DNA from: Saccharothrix sp. HUAS TT1
GTDB taxonomy: Bacteria > Actinomycetota > Actinomycetes > Mycobacteriales > Pseudonocardiaceae
Reading direction: 5' to 3'
Assembly (NCBI RefSeq): GCF_040744945.1
Contig: NZ_CP160454.1
Location: 62,001-126,000, forward strand
Length of the DNA stretch: 64,000 nt
A model generated the notes under the pieces. It was not told where the DNA came from and did no database searches. It worked only from the letters and a program-made list of their open reading frames with translations. Within the stretch, counting starts at the first letter, position 1, and each line of letters begins with the position of its first letter. A program made the translations under genes and the position numbers. Positions 7,958-15,157 of this stretch are shown here, piece by piece.

Positions 7958-7984
7958 ACCATGACGAAGTAAATTCGTCATGGT
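7958..7984. promoter_or_regulatory. operator, copy 2, over a promoter
   Basis: Eleven-base arms ACCATGACGAA and TTCGTCATGGT around a 5-base loop. The core is the same as copy 1. It overlaps a -10 box TACCAT (7957-7962), with TGTCGC at 7934-7939 as a weak -35 and a 17-base spacer. Binding here would block the gene at 8025. Confidence 0.7.
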
Positions 7985-8024
7985 TGGAGCTGCGGTTTCC
8001 TGCCGAATCGGACGGGAGAGCACG

Positions 8025-9266
8025 ATGGCGCCGAACAAGGGCACGGCCACACGCAGAGTCGCCGACGCCCTCTCCGCGCACTTCGGGCACCGCTTCACCG
8101 CCGACTACTCCAGCGGCCCGCGCAACACCACCGTGTGGCGCGTGGAGTGGACCAACGGCCCCACCGAGAACGAGGTGACCGCCGTACTGCCGACGGTCGC
8201 CTCCGGCATCTACGGCTACCGCGCCGACGAGCTGCGGCTGCGTCGCAACGCCGACGAACGCAACCTCGTCGCCGCCTGGGTGCTCCACCACGACCCGGCC
8301 GACCCCGAGACCCGGTACCAGGCCGCGAGCGGCGCCCGCTGGCAGGCCGAGCAGTACTTCGCCGTCACGTCCTTCCCCCGCGACCTGCCCGAGGGGCACG
8401 AGGCGTGGACCCTCGCCGACGAGGCGCTGGCCGCCGGCGGCTCGCAGTGGCACGACGCCGACAAGGCCGTCGCCTACCTCGCCGCCACCGGCGTGCAGGC
8501 CCTGCGCATCCGCCGCTGGCTGGCAGCCGTCGACCTGCTCGACCGCCTCCGTCCCGAGGACACCCCGCCGCCCCGGCCGCCGCTCGACGTCCACGTGGTG
8601 CCCGCGTCCGTCCTCGACGAGCTCGGCTCCGCGCTCGCCGCCGTCGCCCACCACCTCGGCGGCGGCGGGACTCTCGCCCACGACCCGCGCGTCCGCGTCC
8701 TCACCCTCGAAGCCGTGCGCGACATCGTCGCCGGCCTGCTCGACGAACGGCAGCTGCACCACGCCATGCAGGCCGTCGCCGACGGCACCGCCCTGGGCAG
8801 GCTGAGCCTCCTGCTCGGCCTCAGCCGCACCACCCTGGGCAAACGGTGGCCCGGAAGCCGCGCCGACGCCGTCCTGCGCCCCAACGCCTGGCTCGCCGCG
8901 AACCTCGACCCGTGGCGCACCGCGTGCGTCGATGCCGCCGCCGCGGTGCACCGCCTCGACGACGGGCCCCTGTTCGACCAGGACGTGCGGTCGCTGGCCT
9001 GGTCGCTGGGGCGCACCGCCGACCTCGCCGGCGGCTGGCGCGACCTGGCCGGCACCCCCGAGCAGGCGCGGTCCCTGATCGCCGCCCTCGCCCGCTACCG
9101 CGACAAGCTCGCCCGCAACCCGTGGGCCCTCGCCCCGCCGTCACCCCTGGACCCGGAGATCGCCGCCCCGCTGGAACGCCTCGCCGCGCTCCTCGCCGAC
9201 TACGACATCGCCGAACCCCCGCGACGGCGCGGCGGCAACAACCGCCCGCCCACCCCGACCGCCTGA
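8025..9266 (+). CDS. hypothetical protein with internal helix-turn-helix
   Basis: 413 residues. The ATG at 8025 has GGGAGAG upstream and is chosen over ATG 7980, which lies inside the operator. The N-terminal ~150 residues form an alpha/beta region rich in Trp and Tyr. Residues about 255-276 (ALGRLSLLLGLSRTTLGKRW) look like a helix-turn-helix. The C-terminal third is Ala/Leu-rich and helical. Operator copy 2 covers its promoter, so the protein may regulate itself. It heads a run of forward genes (9358, 10113). No family recognised. Confidence 0.75.
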   Translation: MAPNKGTATRRVADALSAHFGHRFTADYSSGPRNTTVWRVEWTNGPTENEVTAVLPTVASGIYGYRADELRLRRNADERNLVAAWVLHHDPADPETRYQAASGARWQAEQYFAVTSFPRDLPEGHEAWTLADEALAAGGSQWHDADKAVAYLAATGVQALRIRRWLAAVDLLDRLRPEDTPPPRPPLDVHVVPASVLDELGSALAAVAHHLGGGGTLAHDPRVRVLTLEAVRDIVAGLLDERQLHHAMQAVADGTALGRLSLLLGLSRTTLGKRWPGSRADAVLRPNAWLAANLDPWRTACVDAAAAVHRLDDGPLFDQDVRSLAWSLGRTADLAGGWRDLAGTPEQARSLIAALARYRDKLARNPWALAPPSPLDPEIAAPLERLAALLADYDIAEPPRRRGGNNRPPTPTA

Positions 9267-9357
9267 CCCGGCAGCACCCCGGCGGCCCGCCCGCCACCCC
9301 TCCCGTGCGAACGGGGGCGCAGCAGTCCCATCCACTTCGCGCACGAGGAGAAACAGC

Positions 9358-10047
9358 ATGGCCAAGCTCAAGCCCCAGGACCTCGTCGCCGGCCCCGGCG
9401 AGATGATCGTGACCCGCGGCTCCGGCAACGGCGGCACCCGCTACGTCGTCGGCGAGGTCACCCGCGTCTGGTGGTGGAAGTCCCAGCACCCCGACTTCAC
9501 CACGCCCCGCCAGTACACCCCGATCGACCAGAAGAAGCAGATGGGCTACGTCGTGCCGATCGAGGTCGCGCAGGAGTACTGGTCGGAGGACGGCCTGTCC
9601 TTCGGCGTCGGCGACGACCGCGGCACCGTCTACGCCGCCCGCGTCCGCCCCGCCACCGAGGAGGAGGTCACCGCCGTCCTCGGCCCGGTCGACCCCGAAG
9701 CCGACGCGGCGGCCGAAGCCCGGCGCGAGGAGAAGCGCCGCGAGCAGCAGCGGCGCATCCTCGACAACGAGATCCACCGGCTGATCGCCCAGGTGGAGAT
9801 GGGCCGGCCGGTGGACAGCGAACCGGCCGACGCCCCGCACCCCGACGCCGTCGAGGTCGAGTTCGGCGGTCCCGTGCACAAGGGCGGGCTCCGGCTCTGG
9901 GTGTACGAGCCGCAGGAGGGCGAGCAGGGCGCCCTGTGGTCGGTGAAGACGTTCCGGCCCGACGAGTTCTTCCGCCACCCGCTGACCCCGGCCCGGAAGA
10001 AGCTCGTCGACGAACTCACCGCCGCCTACGCCGACACGGGCCGCTGA
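9358..10047 (+). CDS. hypothetical protein with charged coiled coil
   Basis: 229 residues starting MAKLKPQDLVAGPGEMIVTR after a clear GAGGAG site. Residues 1-95 look like a beta-rich domain with a WWW run at about 38-40. Residues about 118-145 (AAAEARREEKRREQQRRILD) form a strongly charged helix or short coiled coil. The last 70 residues form another small domain ending in a helix. Cytoplasmic. Lies 91 bases after the previous gene and may share its transcript. No function recognised. Confidence 0.75.
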   Translation: MAKLKPQDLVAGPGEMIVTRGSGNGGTRYVVGEVTRVWWWKSQHPDFTTPRQYTPIDQKKQMGYVVPIEVAQEYWSEDGLSFGVGDDRGTVYAARVRPATEEEVTAVLGPVDPEADAAAEARREEKRREQQRRILDNEIHRLIAQVEMGRPVDSEPADAPHPDAVEVEFGGPVHKGGLRLWVYEPQEGEQGALWSVKTFRPDEFFRHPLTPARKKLVDELTAAYADTGR

Positions 10048-10112
10048 GCGACGTCTCCGCCATACTGGTGGCGTTCCGGCCGACCCCGCCGGGACGCCAC
10101 CGGGAGGACACC

Positions 10113-10292
10113 ATGCGCAGCCCCCTGCGGCGGATACGCGACGGCGAAGCGCTGCTCGCCGAACACGGCCTGCACCACGTCATCCCCGACTTCCGCCGCG
10201 CCGCCCGGGCCCGGCTGGTCATCCGCTGGCTCGCGGCCGTGTCCCTGCCCGTCACCATCGTGCTGCTCGTCATCGAGCACTTTCCCCGATAA
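10113..10292 (+). CDS. 59-residue membrane protein
   Basis: Starts MRSPLRRIRDGEALLAEHG with GGGAGG upstream. A cytoplasmic basic N-terminus is followed by one membrane segment at about 36-56 (IRWLAAVSLPVTIVLLVIEHF). It ends in TAA, a rare stop codon here. Small single-pass proteins of this kind occur several times in this window. Function unknown. Confidence 0.65.
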   Translation: MRSPLRRIRDGEALLAEHGLHHVIPDFRRAARARLVIRWLAAVSLPVTIVLLVIEHFPR

Positions 10293-10366
10293 CCGAGTGT
10301 TGCCGGTACCACACCCGATGGAACCGAAAAAGCACGCCAATAATGGAATTCGCGTGCGCGGTCTAT

Positions 10367-10372
10367 TAGGAT
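10367..10372 (+). promoter_or_regulatory. TAGGAT -10 box
   Basis: TAGGAT in an AT-rich stretch 45 bases before the gene at 10417. A half copy of the parS-like motif (GATAACC) lies upstream at 10288. A -35 TGGAAT at 10344-10349 with a 17-base spacer is possible. Confidence 0.6.
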
Positions 10373-10416
10373 AAATGGTACGGAAATAGCGGTGCGGTTA
10401 TCCAGGGAGGTCCGGA

Positions 10417-10731
10417 ATGGCTATCACGAACCAACCGGTCACGGACACCACGTGCAAGGACATGATCCCCACCGGCGTGTACGGCTTCGAGGGCTTCGAG
10501 GTCAAGGAATACGTCCGGTGGGCCGGATGGGGTCCGGGCGAGGAGGAGGCCGTGATCGTCCACCAGGTGTTCAAGACCCCCAATGTCGGGGCGCACCTGG
10601 CCGGGTGGGTGATGTGCCACCCGGACCGGATCGTCGTCTCCACCTGCGAATGCGAGCGCGGTTTCCCGCTCACCAAGACCGTGGACAGCGTCCGGGAGGG
10701 CCTGGAGGCTCTGCGGGCGGTCACCTTCTGA
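10417..10731 (+). CDS. hypothetical protein, 104 aa
   Basis: Starts MAITNQPVTDTTCKDMIPTG after GGGAGG. A compact beta-rich protein with four cysteines, including the CEC pair in VVSTCECERGFPLTKT near the end; no CxxC zinc knuckle. Its own TAGGAT promoter lies just upstream. Function unknown. Confidence 0.7.
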   Translation: MAITNQPVTDTTCKDMIPTGVYGFEGFEVKEYVRWAGWGPGEEEAVIVHQVFKTPNVGAHLAGWVMCHPDRIVVSTCECERGFPLTKTVDSVREGLEALRAVTF

Positions 10732-10799
10732 GCATCGGGCACCCCCGGTTCCGCGCACCCGCAGGCGGTGTGCGGGACCGGTCGTCGAACGGAGGAACC

Positions 10800-10982
10800 G
10801 TGCCCCTCACCGGCGCCCTCGCCACCGGCGTCCTGCTCGGCCTGCTCGTGCTCACCGCCACCGCGTTCATCGGCACCAGCCGCCGGTGGCACGACCGCCG
10901 CCACGCCACCACCCGCCGTGTCCTGTCCTGCGACCACTGCCAACGCGAACAGGACGCCGAACACGGCCGCACCGGTTCATGA
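10800..10982 (+). CDS. 60-residue single-pass membrane protein with CxxC
   Basis: The GTG start follows GGAGGAAC. One membrane helix at about 5-25 (GALATGVLLGLLVLTATAFI), then a basic His-rich stretch and a C-terminal CDHCQREQ, which could bind a metal. Ends at a terminator hairpin that overlaps its stop. Function unknown. Confidence 0.65.
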   Translation: MPLTGALATGVLLGLLVLTATAFIGTSRRWHDRRHATTRRVLSCDHCQREQDAEHGRTGS

Positions 10983-11008
10983 TTCACGATTCGCGAATCA
11001 CGAACCGG
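10972..11008. terminator. 14-bp terminator between convergent genes
   Basis: Arms 10972-10985 and 10995-11008 pair with one A-C mismatch around a 9-base loop. Lies between the convergent genes ending at 10982 and 11014. Confidence 0.75.
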
Positions 11009-11013
11009 CAGGT

Positions 11014-11745
11014 TCACGCGTCCGCCGACGCCACCGCGACCTCGATGTCCGGCCAGTCGTCGACCAGGATCATCAGCCGCGGCGGCACCCCCACCGGCAC
11101 GTCCCCGAGCACGCCGGCCGACACCTCCGCCGCCACCGGTTCCGGCGCGGCGGCCGGAAGCGGCCACTCGTGCGTGCCGTCGCAGCGCCGCTGGTACGGG
11201 TCGTGCCGCTTGTGGTGCCGCAGCCGCCCGTCCATGCGCAGCTGGTACTCGCGCTCGCACACCGGGCACACCCCGCGCGGCTTACGCGGTCGGTTCGGGT
11301 CGGCCTCCCGGCGCGGTGTCCGACGGATGTGCGGATGGCGCACCACCGGCATCGGTGCGGGTAGCGGTGGTACGGACGGTTGCGGCGTGCGGTGCTTCGC
11401 TTCCGACGGCACGGGCGCCGGGGTGGTGTCCGCCACCACGGCGCGGTCGGTGACGGGCGGCGCGCCGTGGTGGAAGTCCAGCAGCGCGTGCACCCGCAAC
11501 CGGACATCGTTCGGAAGCCGGCTCAACGCGGTGCGCGCGGAGTTGACCTCCATGCCGAAGATGCGGGCGATGTCCGCCACCCGGTACGTGTAGGCGGTCG
11601 CCAACAAGACGACCAGGGCGTTGCGCACCTCCGCGTCCGTCGTGACCCTCACCAGCAGATCCGGCGGACCGGATCGCGCTGTCCGCGCGCCCCGGACGAG
11701 ACTGGGGGCCAGCGCATCGAGCAGGGCGGCGGGGTCGCGGTTCAT
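11014..11745 (-). CDS. HTH and zinc-finger protein linked to methylases
   Basis: 243 residues. A helix-turn-helix at about 53-77 (YRVADIARIFGMEVNSARTA) is followed by a long Pro-rich linker. A C2H2-like finger CPVCEREYQLRMDGRLRHHK comes near 160-180, with a further Cys and His after it. An acidic C-terminal segment ends the protein. Its ATG overlaps the stop of the methylase upstream (TGATG), making it the fourth gene of the operon 14751-11014. Two DNA-binding modules beside two DNA methylases suggest a regulator or target-binding partner; this is inference. Confidence 0.75.
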   Translation of the reverse strand: MNRDPAALLDALAPSLVRGARTARSGPPDLLVRVTTDAEVRNALVVLLATAYTYRVADIARIFGMEVNSARTALSRLPNDVRLRVHALLDFHHGAPPVTDRAVVADTTPAPVPSEAKHRTPQPSVPPLPAPMPVVRHPHIRRTPRREADPNRPRKPRGVCPVCEREYQLRMDGRLRHHKRHDPYQRRCDGTHEWPLPAAAPEPVAAEVSAGVLGDVPVGVPPRLMILVDDWPDIEVAVASADA

Positions 11746-13067
11746 CACTGCCTCCCGGACGGTGTGGCGACAGAGTCTTCGGAACACATTCGGTGCCCAC
11801 GCGATCCCGGTCGGGTGATCATCTCCCGGTGGGTGGGGGCGCGTCGGGCGAAACGGTCGGCGCTCTCCGCGGCGTGCACCGCGTCGCGGATCGCCGTCCA
11901 CACCAGACCGCGCGCCGGAACAGCCGGCGTGGCCGGTTCGCCGCGCACACCCTGCACGACCCGGACCGTGTCGCCGACCGGCGGCCGGTTGCGGTGCACG
12001 AGGATCACCGTCGGCGTGCCGTGGCCGGGGATGTAGGCGCCGGAGCAGTCGATGATCCAGCGGGCGTCGAACCTGGGCAGCCAGTCCTGTACGTACTTGC
12101 GGCCGAACTCCCGCTTCATGAAGCTGTTCGCGGTGAGCTGGGCGCACCAGCCGCCGTCGACGAGCAGCCGCATCATCAACGAGTGGAACGGCAGCGCCAG
12201 GCTGTACTTCCCGGAGCACACCTCGGGGTAACGGGCTCGGATCGCCGCGTTCGCCGCCGGATCCTTCGGGGTGATGTAGGGCGGGTTCGCCAGCACCACC
12301 TCGTACCGGGCGGGCGCGAGCAGCGGATGCTCGTCGAGCAGGCTGTCCGCCGCGTGCACGTGCAGCGGAAGGTCTCGCAGCACACCGAGGTCGTGCCGGT
12401 GCCGCAGCCGGGCCCACGCCAACGCCACCATCCGGTAGCGGGCCACCAGCACCGCGTACGGGTCGAGGTCGACGCCGTGCACCCGGTCGGCGGCGGCGAA
12501 CAGGTTCTCCGCTCCACCCGGCCCACTGCCCACGATCCGGGTCCAGGACTCCAGCAGCAGGTGCCCGGTGCCGCACGACGGGTCGATGATCCTGGGCGCC
12601 GCCCAGTCCTCCACCGCCCGGTCGTAGGAGACGCGCAGCAGCAGGTCGGCGACCCACCACGGGGTTTGACACAAAGCCCGGTTCTTGCGGGACTCCACCG
12701 AAAGCGCCTGGTAGAGGTCGCCCAGCGGGTAGGACCACCACAGCACCGCCGTGTCGTCGGGCACCGCCCGGCGCCGCTCCCACAGGCCGCGCACCTCCGG
12801 CCGGCTCGTGTCGACGTCGGCCAGGCCGTCCAGGGCCGGGTGCAGGCGGGCGACGTCGGCCAGGGACGAACCCAGTCCGATCCGGCGGGCGTGCTGTTCC
12901 AGGGCGGCGGCGTGCACCGTGACCGCCGCCGCCTGCCGGCCGACGTCATCGGCGAGCCCGTCGCCGACCCGGCCCGCGTCGGCGAGCAGGTCGCGCGGCA
13001 GGAACGGCTGGCGGTCCGCGACCGGCGGCTCCGCCGGCTCGACCCGCACCGCCGCGTCCGCGTTCAC
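11745..13067 (-). CDS. N6-adenine DNA methyltransferase B
   Basis: 440 residues. SAM-binding motif I DPSCGTG at 162-168, preceded by QTPWWVADLLL, and catalytic motif IV NPPY at 261-264; the order is that of gamma-class adenine methylases such as Eco57I-type. After NPPY comes a typical target-region pattern (ALPFHSLMMRLLVDGG, NSFMKREFG). The GTG start shares four bases (GTGA) with the stop of the preceding methylase. At 440 residues it lacks a nuclease domain, so it is an orphan or a subunit. Together with methylase A it probably modifies the element's own DNA. Confidence 0.88.
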   Translation of the reverse strand: MNADAAVRVEPAEPPVADRQPFLPRDLLADAGRVGDGLADDVGRQAAAVTVHAAALEQHARRIGLGSSLADVARLHPALDGLADVDTSRPEVRGLWERRRAVPDDTAVLWWSYPLGDLYQALSVESRKNRALCQTPWWVADLLLRVSYDRAVEDWAAPRIIDPSCGTGHLLLESWTRIVGSGPGGAENLFAAADRVHGVDLDPYAVLVARYRMVALAWARLRHRHDLGVLRDLPLHVHAADSLLDEHPLLAPARYEVVLANPPYITPKDPAANAAIRARYPEVCSGKYSLALPFHSLMMRLLVDGGWCAQLTANSFMKREFGRKYVQDWLPRFDARWIIDCSGAYIPGHGTPTVILVHRNRPPVGDTVRVVQGVRGEPATPAVPARGLVWTAIRDAVHAAESADRFARRAPTHREMITRPGSRGHRMCSEDSVATPSGRQ

Positions 13068-14257
13068 ACCGACTTCCGTCCCGTCGTGGCGGTTTCCCCT
13101 CCGGCGGGCCGGACGCCGCCCGCGAGGACCAGTTCGGTGTTGACGACCGGAGCGCGGGAGATCCACACCAGTGAGCAGTGCACCGAAGCCCTGTCGGTGG
13201 GCCACTCCAGGTTCTTGATCGCGCGCCAGATCGTGCCGCCCTCCGCGACCACCTGGTCCAAGCCGACTTCGCGGGTCGCGCCCTGGGCGATCGTGTTGGT
13301 GAACACCATCCCGAGCTGCCCGCCCCGGTGCAGCAGGTCGTGGGCGCGCAGCAGGAAGTACGCGCTCAGGTCCGCGCTGCCCCGACGACCGCGGCCCACC
13401 TCGCGCACCAGCCGCTCCCGGTAGTCCCGGCCCAGCACGCCGGTGATGCGCCCGCCGCCCAGCCACGGAGGGTTGCCCACCACCGCGTCCAGTCCCGGCC
13501 ACGGCTCCAGGTGCGGCCACAGCAGCACCGGGTCGGTAAGCAGCGCGTCACCCGGCACGACCCGGGTGGCCACCTCGGCGTCGACCCGGGCGTGCGGCGC
13601 CAGCAGCGCCAGGCACAACCGGGTCGACGCCACCGCCAACGGGTCGAGATCCACCCCGTACAGGCAGGACCGCACCACCCGTTCGGCGACCGCCCGCCGC
13701 GACACCGCCTCGTCCAACCCCGCCTGCACCAGGGCCGCCGTCACCGTGTCCACCAGGTCACGGGCGGCGGCCACCAGCAGCGCCCCCGAACCGCACGCGA
13801 TGTCCGCGATCCGCAGTCCCAGCAGCTGCTCCAGCGGACGCAACCGCCACACCTCGGTGTCGGCGGTGTGCAGCGGCCCCACCGCGGCGACGGCGGCGCG
13901 CACGGTGTGGCGGGCGATCTCCGTCGCCAACCACGGCGGGGTGTACACCGCGCCCACCCGGTCCTGCGACGGCCACGCCAACATGCCGTCACCCGGGCAG
14001 TCGTCATGGCCGTCCGCGCACCAGTGCCGCCCCAGCCACGTCACCCCACCCCGACGACGGGCCAGGATCGACAGCCCGACCGCCAGGTCGAACAGGGCCG
14101 GCTCGTCGCCGTCGGGCGTGTGCAGCCGGTCCATCCGCGAGGACAGGCGCACGGCCGTCTCCTCCGCGACCTCCGCCAAGCCGTCCGGGTCGACCGCGCC
14201 GTCCCGGTCCGCCAGCGCCTGGTCCACCAACTCCGGCAGCACCACGGCCGGGTTCAC
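13064..14257 (-). CDS. N6-adenine DNA methyltransferase A
   Basis: 397 residues. AVYTPPWLATEIA at 103-115 precedes motif I DIACGSGAL at 152-160, and motif IV NPPW is at 262-265. The same layout as the next gene suggests duplication, although overall identity looks low. A Cys/His cluster CADGHDDCPGD at 80-90 is unusual for the family and may bind metal. The GTG start overlaps the upstream gene by four bases. NPPW in place of NPPY/F is a known variant. No restriction nuclease is present nearby, so a protective or regulatory role is more likely than classical restriction. Confidence 0.85.
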   Translation of the reverse strand: MNPAVVLPELVDQALADRDGAVDPDGLAEVAEETAVRLSSRMDRLHTPDGDEPALFDLAVGLSILARRRGGVTWLGRHWCADGHDDCPGDGMLAWPSQDRVGAVYTPPWLATEIARHTVRAAVAAVGPLHTADTEVWRLRPLEQLLGLRIADIACGSGALLVAAARDLVDTVTAALVQAGLDEAVSRRAVAERVVRSCLYGVDLDPLAVASTRLCLALLAPHARVDAEVATRVVPGDALLTDPVLLWPHLEPWPGLDAVVGNPPWLGGGRITGVLGRDYRERLVREVGRGRRGSADLSAYFLLRAHDLLHRGGQLGMVFTNTIAQGATREVGLDQVVAEGGTIWRAIKNLEWPTDRASVHCSLVWISRAPVVNTELVLAGGVRPAGGETATTGRKSV

Positions 14258-14751
14258 CGCCCACCACCCGGTGCGGCTCGGGGCGTCGACGCGGCCCCGC
14301 CGGCGGAGACCGTTGCCGGTCGCGCCGCGCGGGCGGCGATGCTGTGGCGGTGGGCCGTGCCGGGATCGGCGACCACCCCGCCCGGATGCAGGGCCGCGCA
14401 CCAGTGGATGCCGTACCGGATGACGCCGCCCGGTTCGTGCGCCAACAACGCCGTCCCGCGCGCCAGCGCGGTCGCCGCCGACGCCGTGCGCTGCCGGGCG
14501 CGTGCGTCGCGGCCGGGGAACTGGAGGGCGTCGCCGCAGGAGGCGATGGTGGCCGCGTCGCGGGCGGCGACCTCCCGACGCCGCGTGGCGTCCCACCCGC
14601 GCGTGTGGGCGATCATCAGCGGCACCGCGAACGACAGGAACTCCCGCAGGCCCTCGATCCACACCGCGGTCCGGTCCCGCCCGGCGTCGACCTCGGCAGG
14701 ACCGGCCACCACGGGGTCGACCACGGCGGTGCCGCCCGCGCCCGGCATCAT
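14254..14751 (-). CDS. first gene of methylase operon, unknown
   Basis: 165 residues, with a start at the first of two ATGs (14751) after GGGGAGG. Contains a hydrophobic segment FLSFAVPLMIAHTRGWDA near 40, then Arg/Ala-rich sequence; the last 40 residues look disordered. It shares four bases with methylase A, so it belongs to the same operon. The tRNA lies upstream on the same strand with tandem repeats between. Not recognised. Confidence 0.6.
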   Translation of the reverse strand: MMPGAGGTAVVDPVVAGPAEVDAGRDRTAVWIEGLREFLSFAVPLMIAHTRGWDATRRREVAARDAATIASCGDALQFPGRDARARQRTASAATALARGTALLAHEPGGVIRYGIHWCAALHPGGVVADPGTAHRHSIAARAARPATVSAGGAASTPRAAPGGGR

Positions 14752-14830
14752 CGCCGGCCTCCCCGGGTTCCGGTCGCCGTCGGGGTCGTCGAGCGCGTGC
14801 TCCGGTCGTGGCGCATGGTGTCCTCCGCGT

Positions 14831-14890
14831 CGGGATTCGTGGACTTTCTCCGGGATTCGTGGACTTCGGTCAGGATTCGCGCGGACTTCC
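14831..14890. repeat. three tandem 20-base repeats
   Basis: Units begin at 14831, 14851 and 14871. Units 1 and 2 share GGGATTCGTGGACTT and unit 3 is diverged (GGATTCGCGCGGACTT). They fill the gap between the tRNA 3' end and the methylase operon. They could be binding sites or a remnant of duplication at the tRNA. Confidence 0.7.
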
Positions 14891-14893
14891 GCG

Positions 14894-14970
14894 TGGTGCC
14901 GCCGGCGGGATTCGAACCCGCACATGGCCCGCTTTTAAGGCGGCTGCCTCTGCCATTGGGCTACGACGGC
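14894..14970 (-). tRNA. tRNA with UAA anticodon and short variable loop
   Basis: Read on the reverse strand. The 7-bp acceptor stem pairs 14970-14964 with 14904-14898 (one U-G). A 3-bp D stem GCC/GGC, an anticodon loop CTTAAAA closed by a 4-bp CCGC/GCGG stem (27-43 mismatched), a 5-bp T stem with loop TTCGAAT, A73, and an encoded CCA complete it. The anticodon is UAA, reading UUA (Leu). Bacterial leucine tRNAs have a long variable arm (class II); this one has only about six bases there, a class I shape. Charging with leucine is therefore uncertain. It lies alone, 189 bases from an MFS gene carrying a TTA codon. Confidence 0.88.
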
Positions 14971-15157
14971 CAGGTCGGACCAGGATGTGGCCGGCACGTC
15001 ACGGCCGGCGGCGGACGCCCCACCCGGAGGAAGCGGGAGATCGGGTGGGACGCCGCCGGCCACCGGACGCGGACGCGCGCGTGCTCCGCGTGCCGGTGCC
15101 TTCCGGAATGCCCCCGCGTGGCCAAAAACGCCGGGGCGTCGGGTCTGTGCGGGCCGG

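Noticed and set aside
12176..12949. Second reading frame inside methylase B
   Set aside because: Arg/Thr/Cys-rich composition typical of an out-of-frame shadow; the overlapping frame has the methylase motifs.
11745..14257. Complete restriction-modification system
   Set aside because: Only methylases are seen; no nuclease motif in them or the flanking genes.
14894..14970. Suppressor tRNA reading the UAA stop codon
   Set aside because: Read 5' to 3' the anticodon is UAA, which pairs with UUA. A UAA suppressor would need anticodon UUA.
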